A DNA stretch of 64,000 nucleotides from Bradyrhizobium sp. Rc3b (GCF_900114915.1 NZ_FOUS01000017.1:62001-126000); one strand, 5' to 3'. Numbered from the stretch's first letter, positions 42,460-51,403 are shown. Notes: generated by a model from the letters alone, not told the origin. Translations and numbers: made by a program.

Positions 42460-43545
42460 TCACGCCTCGAGCACGCGCGTCAGCAGCCAATATCCACCGA
42501 GCAGCCCAATCGCCGCGGACACCGAGTAGACCAGTCTCGTCGCGCGTGCCGGCTCATCCGGCCCGACCATAGTCACACGGTCCAACAGGCCAAGTATCGG
42601 CACCATCAGCGCGACGATCGCGATCTGCCCGATCTCGACGCCGATGTTGAAGGCGGCCAGCGCCGGGACGATCGCATCCGGCGGCAGGCCGATCTCGTGA
42701 AGAGCGCCGGCGAAGCCAAAGCCGTGGATCAGACCAAACAGAAGAGCCACGCGCCAGCGCTTGTCGACGTCCCGCGAGAAGAAATTCTCGGCCGCCACGA
42801 ACACGATCGAGGCCGCGATCGCCGGCTCCACGATGCGGCTCGGGATGACCAGGACATTCAGCGCCGCGAGCGACAATGTCAGGGAGTGGGCGATGGTGAA
42901 AGCGGTCACGATCTTGACGACCGGCAAGAGCCGTCGCGCCCACAAGACGATCGCGACCAGAAATGCGATGTGATCGTAACCGAGAAAGATGTGCTCGATG
43001 CCGGTGAGCAAATAGCGTTGCATGATCGAGAACGGCGATGGCGGCGCCGTCGAGAGCGTCACCGTCGTATTGTCGGCATCGAGCAAGGCCTGCGCCTCGG
43101 ACCTGCCCTGCGCGATCAGCACCACCTGTCGCGCGGTCTTGTCTTTCTCCGTCAGCACGGTGGAGCGATAGACGATGTCGCCGGCTGCGTCCGCGCAAGC
43201 AAAGCTGTTGCGATAGACGATACCGTCACCATCAGGCAGGATCGCGGCATCGCCCGCCGAACAAGCCGTACCGCCGCCTGTGACGGCCAGGTGCCGGCCG
43301 AGATAATCGATGATTGCGGATTTGGCCGCTTCGACCGCGACCGGGTCGACCGCATCCTGCCCCGCATCATGGATCTTCGTGCCGATCAGGCGATCGACAT
43401 CGCTGCCCTTCAATCCCATCTCGACGTTCACAGTGCGACCGGCGGTGAGGGCCACGCGCGCGGTCACAAGATTGATCTGATGCGCCTCAGCCGACGGGCA
43501 GACCACAAGCAAGATCGCGAACCACAGTAGCGGTGGCCGCCTCAT
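42460..43545 (-). CDS. HupE/UreJ-family membrane protein
   Basis: 361 aa. A signal peptide (ending SAEAHQ) is followed by an exported N-terminal domain of about 150 residues and a C-terminal membrane part of about six helices with the HupE/UreJ signatures: GIEHIFLGYDHIAFLV (acidic/His motif), FTIAHSLTLSLAAL, EPAIAASIVFVAAENFF and FGLIHGFGFAGAL. The His/Asp-rich helices are those proposed to bind or move nickel in HupE. No hydrogenase or urease is nearby, so the metal is uncertain. It is 18 bp from ybaK on the same strand. Confidence 0.85.
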   Translation of the reverse strand: MRRPPLLWFAILLVVCPSAEAHQINLVTARVALTAGRTVNVEMGLKGSDVDRLIGTKIHDAGQDAVDPVAVEAAKSAIIDYLGRHLAVTGGGTACSAGDAAILPDGDGIVYRNSFACADAAGDIVYRSTVLTEKDKTARQVVLIAQGRSEAQALLDADNTTVTLSTAPPSPFSIMQRYLLTGIEHIFLGYDHIAFLVAIVLWARRLLPVVKIVTAFTIAHSLTLSLAALNVLVIPSRIVEPAIAASIVFVAAENFFSRDVDKRWRVALLFGLIHGFGFAGALHEIGLPPDAIVPALAAFNIGVEIGQIAIVALMVPILGLLDRVTMVGPDEPARATRLVYSVSAAIGLLGGYWLLTRVLEA

Positions 43546-43563
43546 GATCGCGCTCCATTGCCG

Positions 43564-44037
43564 TCACGCCAGCACATCCGCGACGACCGCTTTCACGACG
43601 TCCCTCACGTCGCCCGGCTTGAGCCGCACCTGCAACCCGCGCTGGCCGCCATTGAGATAGACGAGATCATGCGCGAGCGCGCTCTGCTCGATCACGGCGC
43701 GAATGGGCTTGCGCTGCCCGAACGGGCTGATGCCGCCGACCTTGTAGCCGGTGACGCGCTCGGCCTCCGGCGGCTTCATCATCTGCGCCGACTTGCCGCC
43801 CGCGGCTGCGGCGAGCTTCTTCATCGAGACCTCCTGGTCGGACGGCACGACCACACAGACCGGCTTGCCGTCCACCAGCGCCATCAGCGTCTTGAGGACA
43901 CGTGCCGGGTCTTCACCGAGCGCGGCGGCCGCCTGCAGCCCAATGCTCTCGGCGTCAGGATCATAGTCGTAGGCATGGACGGTGAAGGCAACACCGGCGG
44001 CCGTGAGCGCGCGAGTGGCGGGGGTGACCTTGGACAT
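43564..44037 (-). CDS. ybaK: YbaK/EbsC-type Cys-tRNA(Pro) deacylase
   Basis: 157 aa, trans-editing protein that hydrolyses mischarged Cys-tRNA(Pro). Family motifs: TPATRALTAAGVAFTVHAYD, VLKTLMALVDGKPVCVVVPS with the conserved Lys, and VGGISPFGQRKPIRAV near the C-terminus. The length is normal. It is followed on the same strand by the HupE-like gene. Its product acts in the cytoplasm with ProRS. Confidence 0.93.
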   Translation of the reverse strand: MSKVTPATRALTAAGVAFTVHAYDYDPDAESIGLQAAAALGEDPARVLKTLMALVDGKPVCVVVPSDQEVSMKKLAAAAGGKSAQMMKPPEAERVTGYKVGGISPFGQRKPIRAVIEQSALAHDLVYLNGGQRGLQVRLKPGDVRDVVKAVVADVLA

Positions 44038-44054
44038 GGGCCACGTTTAGCACC

Positions 44055-44243
44055 GTCATTGCGAGGAGCGAAGCGATGACGATGTAGGGGTACAATTCCC
44101 CGCCACGCTCTCCGTTGTCGTCCCCGCGTACGCGGGGACCCATAACCCCAGGGAAGAGTTTGGCTAAGGCTCGCAGTCCGGTACTGCGACCGTCTGCAAT
44201 CGATGGATCACGCGGTATGGGTCCTGGCTTTCGCCGGGACGAC
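44055..44243. repeat. Composite REP-like palindromic element
   Basis: The spacer between fdsA and ybaK holds two pieces. First is a short hairpin, GTCATTGCGAGGAGCGAAGC plus GATGAC (44055-44080). Second is a 127-bp imperfect inverted repeat (44117-44243) with ends GTCGTCCC and GGGACGAC, containing the perfect palindrome GTCCCCGCGTACGCGGGGAC at 44120-44139. Such non-coding elements are scattered through Bradyrhizobium and Rhodopseudomonas. It may also serve as a terminator for the fds operon. Confidence 0.8.
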
Positions 44244-44287
44244 ACCGGTAAATTGGCGGCACTGAGCCGCCAACTAACGCCAGTGCC

Positions 44288-47056
44288 CTACTCCGCCGCG
44301 TCCCGCATTTCCACGCGCTCGGCCCGGGCCGCGCAGAACTTGAACTCCGGGATCTTGCCGAACGGATCGAGCGCCGGATTGGTCAGCAGGTTCGCCGCCG
44401 CCTCCGCATAGCAGAACGGCATGAACACCATGTTCTCCGGCACGTCGCGGTCCGAGCGGACCTTGACCTCGACCGCGCCGCGGCGGGTCTCCAGACGAAT
44501 GAAATCGCCCGGTGTAAGGTTCTTCTTGCGCATGTCCTTCGGCGACATGAAGGCGACCGCCTCCGGCTCGATCTGGTCGAGCACCTGGGCGCGGCGGGTC
44601 ATCGAACCGGTGTGCCAGTGCTCCAGCACGCGACCGGTCGACAGCACCATCGGATACTCGGCGTCGGGGATCTCGTCCGGCGGGATGACCTTGGCCGGCA
44701 CGATCTTGCCGCGGCCGCTGGCGGTCGGGAAGCCCGTGGTGAAGATGATCTCATTGCCGGGCTTGTTGGGATCGTCGACCGGATAGGTCACCGCGCCTTC
44801 GCGCACCAGCCGCTCCCAGGTGATGTTCTTCAGCGACGGCATCAGCTCTGCCATCTCGGTGAAGACGTCGCCCGGGCCGGCGTAATTCCAGGGCAGGCCC
44901 ATGCGCTTGCCGATCTCCTGGATGATCCAGAGATCCTGCCGCGCATCGCCCGGAGGCTTGATCACCTGGCGGGCGAGCTGCACGCGGCGATCGGTATTGG
45001 TGAAGGAGCCGTCCTTCTCCGCGAAGGCCGAAGCCGGCAGGATGACGTCGGCATGGAATGCGGTCTCGGTGACGAAGAGATCCTGCACCACGAGATGATC
45101 GAGCATGGCGAGCGCATGGCGCGCATGCTGCAGATCCGGATCGGACATCGCGGGGTTCTCACCCTCGATATACATGCCCGTGATCTCGCCGGCGTGGATC
45201 GCATTCATGATCTCGACCACGGTCAGGCCGCGGACGGGATCAAGATCCTGCTGCCAGAGCTTTTCGAAGCTGCCGCGCAGATCGTCGCGACCAACCGGCT
45301 GATAGTCCGGCAGGAACATCGGGATCAGGCCGGCGTCGGAGGCGCCCTGCACGTTGTTCTGGCCGCGCAGCGGATGCAGGCCGGTGCCAGGACGGCCGAC
45401 CTGGCCGGTGATCAGCGCCAGCGCAATCAGGCAGCGCGCATTGTCGGTGCCGTGGACATGCTGGCTGATGCCCATGCCCCAGAAGATGATCGACGATTTT
45501 GCGCGGGCATATGTCCGGGCAACCTCGCGCAAGGTTTGCGCCGGGATGCCGCAGATCGCTTCCATCTTCTCCGGCGCGAATTCCTTGATCTTCTCCTTGA
45601 GGTCCTCGAAGCCTTCGGTGTAGCCGGCGATGTACTGGTCGTCGGTCAGGCCTTCGGTGATGATCGTGTGGATCATCGCGTTCAGCATCGCGACGTCGGA
45701 GCCGGGCTTGAACTGCAGGTGTTTGGTCGCGTGGCGCGACAGCGTCTGCCGGCGCGGATCCATCACGAACAGCTTTGCGCCGTTCTGCTTGACCGCATTC
45801 TTGATGAAGGTCGCGGCGACCGGATGGTTCACGGTCGGGTTGGCGCCGATCACGATGATCACTTCGGCATCCATCGCAGCCGAGAATGGCGCCGATACCG
45901 CGCCCGAGCTTAGGCCTTCGAACAGCGCCGCCACCGACGAGGCGTGGCACAGTCGGGTGCAATGGTCGACGTTGTTGGAGCCGAAGCCGGTACGCACCAG
46001 CTTCTGGAACAGATAGGCCTCTTCGTTCGAGCCCTTGGCCGAGCCGAAGCCCGCCAGCGCCTTCACACCCTTCTCGTCGCGGATCTTGACGAGGCCCTTG
46101 GCGGCGATGTCGAGCGCTTCCTCCCAGCTCGCTTCACGGAAATGGGTGAAGGGATTGGCGGGATCGACCTGGTCGTTGGCATCCTTCTTCGCGTTCGGCA
46201 GCCGCACCAGCGGCTTGGTCAGGCGATGCGGATGGTGGATGTAGTCGAAGCCGAAACGGCCCTTCACACAGAGACGGTTGCGATTGGCGGGGCCGTCGCG
46301 GCCCTCGGCATAGATCACCTTCTCGTCCTTGACCTCGTAGGTCACCTGACAGCCGACGCCGCAGAACGGGCAGAGCGAATCCACCTTCTTGTCGGCGTAG
46401 GTGACACGGGTCTGCTTCTCGTCGAGCATCACGGCCGGCATCAACGCGCCGGTCGGGCAGGCCTGCACGCATTCGCCGCAGGCGACGCAGGTGGACTCGC
46501 CCATGGGATCGTCGAAGTCGAACACGATCTTCGAGCCATGGTTGCGATAGGCCATGCCGATGACGTCGTTGACCTGGACCTCGCGGCAGGCGCGTACGCA
46601 CAAGCCGCACTGGATGCAGGCGTCGAGGTTGACGCGCATCGCCGGATGGCTGGCGTCGGTTGCCCAGCGCTCGGCGGCGGGGAAGCGGCTCTCGGTGACG
46701 CCTGTCGTCTCGGCCCAGTGCCAGAATTTCGAATCCGGATCGTGGCTGGTCTCGCGCGCCGGCTGGTCGGCGACGAGCAGCTCCATCACCATCTTCTGCG
46801 CCGACACCGCGCGCGCGGACTCCGACTTCACCTTCATGCCGACCGACGGCGTGCGCTTGCAGGACGCAGCCAGCACGCGCTCGCCCTCGATCTCGACCAT
46901 GCAGGCGCGGCAATTGCCGTCGGGCCGATAATCGGGCGCGGGCGAATAGCACAGATGCGGGATCTCGCGGCCCTGGCGTTTTGCGACTTGCCAGATTGTC
47001 TCGCCGGGATTGGCTTCGACCTGCTTGCCGTCGAGCTCAAACGTAATCTTGGTCAT
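44288..47056 (-). CDS. fdsA: NAD-linked formate dehydrogenase alpha (catalytic) subunit
   Basis: 922 aa. N-terminal [2Fe-2S] domain (Cys36, 49, 52, 66), ferredoxin-type [4Fe-4S] sets (ACIQCGLCVRACRE and CVACGECVQACP), a further [4Fe-4S] cluster (CPFCGVGCQ to NRLCVKGRFGFD), then the bis-MGD domains and MopB C-terminal domain. The metal ligand is Cys370 in DHCTRLCHASS (cysteine, not selenocysteine), followed by the catalytic His371. It oxidises formate to CO2 and passes electrons to the FdsB flavin. It overlaps the preceding gene by 4 nt. FdhD, MobA, MobB and MoeA for its cofactor are encoded in the same region. Confidence 0.96.
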   Translation of the reverse strand: MTKITFELDGKQVEANPGETIWQVAKRQGREIPHLCYSPAPDYRPDGNCRACMVEIEGERVLAASCKRTPSVGMKVKSESARAVSAQKMVMELLVADQPARETSHDPDSKFWHWAETTGVTESRFPAAERWATDASHPAMRVNLDACIQCGLCVRACREVQVNDVIGMAYRNHGSKIVFDFDDPMGESTCVACGECVQACPTGALMPAVMLDEKQTRVTYADKKVDSLCPFCGVGCQVTYEVKDEKVIYAEGRDGPANRNRLCVKGRFGFDYIHHPHRLTKPLVRLPNAKKDANDQVDPANPFTHFREASWEEALDIAAKGLVKIRDEKGVKALAGFGSAKGSNEEAYLFQKLVRTGFGSNNVDHCTRLCHASSVAALFEGLSSGAVSAPFSAAMDAEVIIVIGANPTVNHPVAATFIKNAVKQNGAKLFVMDPRRQTLSRHATKHLQFKPGSDVAMLNAMIHTIITEGLTDDQYIAGYTEGFEDLKEKIKEFAPEKMEAICGIPAQTLREVARTYARAKSSIIFWGMGISQHVHGTDNARCLIALALITGQVGRPGTGLHPLRGQNNVQGASDAGLIPMFLPDYQPVGRDDLRGSFEKLWQQDLDPVRGLTVVEIMNAIHAGEITGMYIEGENPAMSDPDLQHARHALAMLDHLVVQDLFVTETAFHADVILPASAFAEKDGSFTNTDRRVQLARQVIKPPGDARQDLWIIQEIGKRMGLPWNYAGPGDVFTEMAELMPSLKNITWERLVREGAVTYPVDDPNKPGNEIIFTTGFPTASGRGKIVPAKVIPPDEIPDAEYPMVLSTGRVLEHWHTGSMTRRAQVLDQIEPEAVAFMSPKDMRKKNLTPGDFIRLETRRGAVEVKVRSDRDVPENMVFMPFCYAEAAANLLTNPALDPFGKIPEFKFCAARAERVEMRDAAE

Positions 47057-48759
47057 TCGGCCGCTTCCTTGAACTCGTCAGGGAAATATTTGATCACGGT
47101 GGCCAGCGGATTCGATGCCGCCTGTCCAAGCCCGCAAATCGAGGCATCGCGCATCGCCTGGCTCAATTCTTCCAGAAGAGCCCGGTTCCAGACCGGCTTC
47201 TGCATCAGCAGCGCCGCCTTCTGGGTTCCGACACGGCACGGCGTGCACTGGCCGCAGCTTTCGTCCTCGAAGAATTTCATCAGGTTCAACGCCGCCGCGC
47301 GCACGCTGTCCTTTTGCGACAGGATCACGATCGCGGCAGAGCCGATGAAGCAGCCGTATTTTTCCAGCGTGCCGAAATCGAGCGGGATATCGTCCATCGA
47401 CGCCGGCAGGATACCGCCGGATGCGCCGCCCGGCAGGTACGCATAGAACTGATGGCCATCGGCCATGCCGCCGCAGAATTCGTCGATTAGCTCGCGCACG
47501 GTGATGCCCGCGGGTGCGAGCTTCATGCCGGGATTCTTGACTCGGCCCGAGACCGAGAAGCTGCGCAGGCCATGACGCTCGTGGCGACCATTGCCCTTCC
47601 ACCAATCAGCGCCCTTCTCGACGATGTCGCGCACCCACCACAGCGTCTCGATGTTGTTGATCAGCGTCGGCAGGCCGAACAGGCCGACCTGGAACGGATA
47701 AGGCGGCTTGTGCCGGGGCAGGCCACGCTTGCCCTCGATGCTTTCGAGCAGTGAGGATTCCTCGCCGCAGATATAGGCGCCGGCGCCGCGGCGCATGTGC
47801 AGCGTCGGACCGCCCGGCGGAAGCTTTGCGATCTCGCGCTCCAGAATCTCGCGCGAGGCCGGATATTCGTCGCGCAGGTAGATGTAGACATCGCTCGCCT
47901 GCACCACATGCGCGCCGATCAGCATGCCCTCGATGAAGCGATGCGGGTCGCTTTCGAGATAGACGCGGTCCTTGAACGTGCCGGGCTCGCCCTCGTCGCC
48001 GTTGATCGCCATCAGCCGCGGGCCGGGCTCGCCGAGCACGGCGCGCCATTTCCGTCCCGTCGGGAAGCCGGCGCCGCCAAGGCCGCGCAGCGAAGCATCG
48101 TCGAGCGATTTCAAAAGATTGTCGGTCGACAGTTCGCCCGAGCGCAGGCGGCCCAGCAGCTTGTAGCCGCCGCCCGCGACGTAGGCCTCGTAGCCGATAT
48201 AGTTGGGCAGATGCGCGTGAGTGTCGCCGACCTTCGCCGCCGCCATCACATTGGCGACGGTCGCATGATCGACGAAATTGTGCCCGACCTCGGCTGCCGG
48301 CGCAGTATCACAACGACCGACGCAGGGCGCGCGCACCACACGGATGCCAGGGCCGCTTGCGCTTTGCAGATCCTCGAGCAGCTTCTCACCGCCGAGCATC
48401 GCACAGGTCAGGGAGTCACAGACGCGGATCGTCAGCGGGGCGATATCCGGCTCGCCCTCCTTCACCACGTCGAAATGCGCGTAGAACGTCGCGGTCTCGA
48501 ACACTTCGGCGAAAGCGAGCTTCATCTCGTCGGCGAGCGCGGCCAGATGCGCGGCCGAGATCTGATGATATCTGTCCTGGATCAGGTGCAGATATTCGAT
48601 CAGGAGATCACGCCGCCGCGGCCTGTCGCCGAGCAGCTGCTCGATCTCGTGCGCGGCGGTGGGATCGACCTGCCGCCCCTTGGGCGTGGCCTTGGCGCGC
48701 TTGCGTCCCTCACCGGGATGCTCGAACGGGCGGACCTTGTGCACGTCGTCGTGGCTCAT
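47053..48759 (-). CDS. fdsB: Fused FdsG-FdsB subunit of formate dehydrogenase
   Basis: 568 aa. An N-terminal NuoE-like thioredoxin-fold domain (about 35-180) carries one [2Fe-2S] cluster (CDSLTC and APCVGRC). A C-terminal NuoF-like domain (about 195-568) has the FMN site (GRGGAGFPTGRK-like GLGGAGFPTGRKW), the NAD region GAGAYICGEESSLLES, and [4Fe-4S] ligands in ESCGQCTPCRVG and ASICGLG. In Cupriavidus and Rhodobacter these are separate fdsG and fdsB genes; here one reading frame joins them. The product would reduce NAD+. A conserved -24/-12-like promoter lies upstream. Confidence 0.95.
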   Translation of the reverse strand: MSHDDVHKVRPFEHPGEGRKRAKATPKGRQVDPTAAHEIEQLLGDRPRRRDLLIEYLHLIQDRYHQISAAHLAALADEMKLAFAEVFETATFYAHFDVVKEGEPDIAPLTIRVCDSLTCAMLGGEKLLEDLQSASGPGIRVVRAPCVGRCDTAPAAEVGHNFVDHATVANVMAAAKVGDTHAHLPNYIGYEAYVAGGGYKLLGRLRSGELSTDNLLKSLDDASLRGLGGAGFPTGRKWRAVLGEPGPRLMAINGDEGEPGTFKDRVYLESDPHRFIEGMLIGAHVVQASDVYIYLRDEYPASREILEREIAKLPPGGPTLHMRRGAGAYICGEESSLLESIEGKRGLPRHKPPYPFQVGLFGLPTLINNIETLWWVRDIVEKGADWWKGNGRHERHGLRSFSVSGRVKNPGMKLAPAGITVRELIDEFCGGMADGHQFYAYLPGGASGGILPASMDDIPLDFGTLEKYGCFIGSAAIVILSQKDSVRAAALNLMKFFEDESCGQCTPCRVGTQKAALLMQKPVWNRALLEELSQAMRDASICGLGQAASNPLATVIKYFPDEFKEAAE

Positions 48760-48782
48760 CGATTCGTCTCGATCTCGTCTTT

Positions 48783-48801
48783 TAGAACGACTCCAGTTCT
48801 A
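48783..48801. promoter_or_regulatory. Inverted repeat in the fds leader
   Basis: TAGAAC-N7-GTTCTA, a perfect 6-bp dyad with 19-bp span, 24 bp upstream of the fdsGB ATG, at or just past the transcription start expected from the -24/-12 element. It may be an operator. The symmetry is clear but the factor is unknown. Confidence 0.4.
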
Positions 48802-48808
48802 GCTCCTG

Positions 48809-48823
48809 GCATGCCAGATGCCA
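48809..48823 (-). promoter_or_regulatory. Candidate sigma-54 promoter of fdsGB-fdsA
   Basis: On the minus strand the sequence reads TGGCATCTGGCATGC: TGGCAT, five bases, ATGC. The GG/GC spacing is exactly that of -24/-12 promoters, with two deviations from TGGCAC-N5-TTGC. The expected start is about 39 nt before the ATG. It overlaps the perfect palindrome CTGGCATGCCAG (48806-48817). Confidence 0.5.
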
Positions 48824-49043
48824 AGCAAATTATCATGCTCACGGAAGCAGTTAAGCGCAGCCCAAGGGCAACCCTGGATCGCTGCCCGGACACGACCTTG
48901 CGTTCGTCCAACGCGCCAATCGATAGAACGAAGCCTGAATTGGTCTGGAGATCAATAAAGGCTTCCTATGCTGCGATAGCGAAATCGTATCGAGCTCCGC
49001 TCCGAGGCTGCAGGTGACCTCTCCGTGCCCCGATGCTGACGGG

Positions 49044-49325
49044 TCAGCTCTTGCCCATGCACTCCTCGATATAGAACCAGCGATCGTCGCCCGCGAGGCC
49101 CTTGGCCTTCACGTCCTTGCGGCACTCCTTAAGCTTCGGCTTGTTGGCGCTCCACTTGGCCTTCATGTCCTTGAGCTTCTGCGCGGTCAGCTTGATCTTG
49201 CCGGGCTTGGCCTCGGTCGCGGCGGGCGGCGTTACAGCCGGTGCCGCGGCGGTTTGTGCGGATACGGATTGCAGGGCGCCGGCGACGAGCAGCACGGCGG
49301 CTGCACAAACGAGCTTACGAACCAT
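49044..49325 (-). CDS. Exported PsiF-repeat-like small protein
   Basis: 93 aa from the ATG at 49325. A signal peptide (about 1-23, ending VSAQT) is followed by an Ala/Pro/Thr stretch and a basic C-terminal segment with two cysteines: KLKECRKDVKAKGLAGDDRW then FYIEECMGKS. The C..D.KAKGL.GD.R...I.EC pattern is that of PsiF repeats (phosphate-starvation-inducible family, periplasmic, role unknown). The mature protein has only one such unit. It sits between the transporter and the fds genes on the same strand. Confidence 0.75.
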   Translation of the reverse strand: MVRKLVCAAAVLLVAGALQSVSAQTAAAPAVTPPAATEAKPGKIKLTAQKLKDMKAKWSANKPKLKECRKDVKAKGLAGDDRWFYIEECMGKS

Positions 49326-49408
49326 CGAATTCCCCCAGGGAAGTTTTGAAACAGTCGAAATGAGCGGCGGGAGCGCCATGGTGCGCTCCCGCCGCGATGA
49401 ACGTGCGA

Positions 49409-51061
49409 TCAGAAGATCTTGACCGCGCTCTCCAGCGTCTTCCAGACGCCCCAAGCCAGCGGCACGCCGACAAAGGCCCAGAACAGCGCCGCATTGGCAT
49501 CCAGACCGCCCTTGCCGATGCCGAACGAGCCGTGCTGGACCGACGCCTCGCTCTTCGCACTGGCCGCCTGCAGGCGGGCCACCTCCTCGTGGCTCATGTT
49601 CCACTTCGGATCGACCGGCTTGATCAGGTAGTTGCAGATCAAACCGGCGATCAGCATGGCACACAGGATGTACATCGTCGTGTTGTAGAGCTGATCACGC
49701 GGCACGCCGGCCGCGAGCTGGAACTCGCGGATGTAGTTGACCACGACCGGACCGATGATGCCGGCAGTCGACCATGCCGTCAGCAACCGGCCATGGATGG
49801 CGCCGACGAACTGGGTGCCGAACATGTCGGCAAGATAGGCCGGCACCGTCGCGAAGCCGCCGCCATACATCGACAGGATGATGCCGAATCCGAGCACGAA
49901 CAGCAGTTTCGACCCCATCGCCGCGAAGGTGGGCGCCAGCGCGTAGAGCACGATGCCGAGGATGAAGAACGTGTAGTAGGTGTTCTTGCGCCCCATGAGG
50001 TCCGACATCGACGCCCAGAAGAACCGGCCGCCGATATTGAACAGCGACAGCAGGCCGGCGAAGCCGGCGGCGATCGCCGCGATCGATGCCTTCTGTTCGA
50101 CCGAAAGCTGGCTGAACGTCAGCTCCGGATGCCCGATCAACTTGCCGGCGAAGATTTCCTGGAGCATGGGCGAGGCCATGCCGATCACACCGATACCCGC
50201 CGAGACGTTCAAGCAGAGCACCCACCAGATCAGCCAGAATTGCGGCGTCTTGTGCGCGTTGTTGAGGTGCACATGGTGCTCGGTGATCATCGACTTCTTC
50301 TCGCTTGGCGGCGTCCAGCCATCAGGCTGCCAGCCGGGCGGCGTCACCCGATACGAAAAGGCACCGATCGTCATGAAGATGAAATAGATCACGCCCATCA
50401 CGACGAAGGTCTGCCAGACGCCGACATCCGTTGCGGTCTTGAAGTAGTTGATCAGCAGATTGGCGAGCGGCGCACCGATCATCGCACCACCGCCAAACCC
50501 CATGATGGCCATGCCCGTCGCCATGCCGCGGCGATCGGGGAACCATTTGATGAGCGTCGACACCGGCGAGATATAGCCGAGGCCGAGCCCGACGCCGCCG
50601 ATGACGCCGGCCCCGAGCCACATGATCCAGAGTTGATGGACGTAGACGCCGAAGGCGCCGATCAGCAGGCCGCCGCCCCAGCAAAGCGCGGCAACGAAAC
50701 CTGCCTTGCGCGGGCCGGCACGCTCGAGCCAACCGCCCCAAATCGCGGCAGAGACGCCGAGCAGGACGAAGAACAGCGTGTACATCCAGCCGAGGCTTGC
50801 GACCTTCCAATCGCAGGTCGTGGTGAACAGCTCCTGCCACAGCGAGATGTCGGGGCAAGCCTTGCTCTGCGTGATGCCGATCGAGCGCGACAGCGGCAGC
50901 CAGAACACCGAGAAGCCGTAGGCCATGCCGATGCAGAGATGGATGCACAGCGCGGCCGGCGGCACCAGCCAGCGATTGAACCCGGCCTTCGCGATCGTGC
51001 GTTCACGATCGAGGAAGCCGGAAGCACCAACCGGTGCAAGAACGGTATCGGCAGTTGTCAT
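49409..51061 (-). CDS. OFA-family MFS transporter (oxalate/formate type)
   Basis: 550 aa from the ATG at 51061, with GGGAGGG 8 nt upstream; longer starts at 51067 and 51154 are possible. Twelve major-facilitator helices with the family phrases GMAYGFSVFWLPLSR, GVIGGVGLGLGYISPVSTLI and WFPDRRGMATGMAIMGFGGG, plus NIGGRFFWASMSDLMGRKN. An extra C-terminal helix follows a long loop. OFA members include OxlT, which exchanges oxalate for formate. Here the substrate is inferred from the nearby formate dehydrogenase. A sigma-54 promoter and paired activator sites lie upstream. Confidence 0.88.
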   Translation of the reverse strand: MTTADTVLAPVGASGFLDRERTIAKAGFNRWLVPPAALCIHLCIGMAYGFSVFWLPLSRSIGITQSKACPDISLWQELFTTTCDWKVASLGWMYTLFFVLLGVSAAIWGGWLERAGPRKAGFVAALCWGGGLLIGAFGVYVHQLWIMWLGAGVIGGVGLGLGYISPVSTLIKWFPDRRGMATGMAIMGFGGGAMIGAPLANLLINYFKTATDVGVWQTFVVMGVIYFIFMTIGAFSYRVTPPGWQPDGWTPPSEKKSMITEHHVHLNNAHKTPQFWLIWWVLCLNVSAGIGVIGMASPMLQEIFAGKLIGHPELTFSQLSVEQKASIAAIAAGFAGLLSLFNIGGRFFWASMSDLMGRKNTYYTFFILGIVLYALAPTFAAMGSKLLFVLGFGIILSMYGGGFATVPAYLADMFGTQFVGAIHGRLLTAWSTAGIIGPVVVNYIREFQLAAGVPRDQLYNTTMYILCAMLIAGLICNYLIKPVDPKWNMSHEEVARLQAASAKSEASVQHGSFGIGKGGLDANAALFWAFVGVPLAWGVWKTLESAVKIF

Positions 51062-51301
51062 AAGCATTCCCTCCCAAGCGCGGCCTTGCCGGCATATCGG
51101 TTTGAGACCGGTCGTGTGCGTGCTTTCAGCCGCGCATGACAGGTCGGACTTCATTCATGCCGAAGTGGAATCGTCTGGTGCGCATCCGTCTTGTGCGCCG
51201 GGCAAGCAACTGATCGCGGGCGATGTCCCTTCGCCTCGCAAGCAGCGTTGCCTTGACGGCTATCGCGCCCTCGTCCCCCTCAACACCCTGTCTTGAGAAG
51301 A

Positions 51302-51316
51302 GCAACGCGCGTGCCA
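51302..51316 (-). promoter_or_regulatory. Consensus sigma-54 (-24/-12) promoter of the transporter gene
   Basis: Minus strand TGGCACGCGCGTTGC followed by T: TGGCAC, N5, TTGC, matching every conserved base of the -24/-12 consensus. The expected start is near 51291, giving a leader of about 230 nt before the ATG at 51061. It lies in the spacer after the kinase gene. Confidence 0.85.
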
Positions 51317-51368
51317 GAAGTCGCATCGTGACGATTCAACGACTTCCCGCAGCGCAACGTGCCGCGCC

Positions 51369-51403
51369 GGACAGAATGTCCCGACTCCAAGGACAAAATG
51401 TCC
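51369..51403. promoter_or_regulatory. Tandem activator sites (UAS) GGACA-N3-TGTCC
   Basis: Two 13-bp palindromes, GGACAGAATGTCC (51369-51381) and GGACAAAATGTCC (51391-51403), centred 22 bp apart (two helical turns) and about 84 and 106 bp upstream of the expected sigma-54 start. That is the usual place for enhancer sites of NtrC-type activators. They begin 2 bp after the kinase stop. The cognate protein is most simply the adjacent regulator (53423-54856). Apart from the promoter, the rest of the 51062-51405 spacer shows no gene. Confidence 0.8.

Noticed and set aside
48888..48914. GGACA half-site and GCGTT-N5-AACGC dyad upstream of fdsGB as activator sites
   Set aside because: Neither matches the full GGACA-N3-TGTCC palindrome seen at the transporter promoter; short dyads of this quality are expected by chance.
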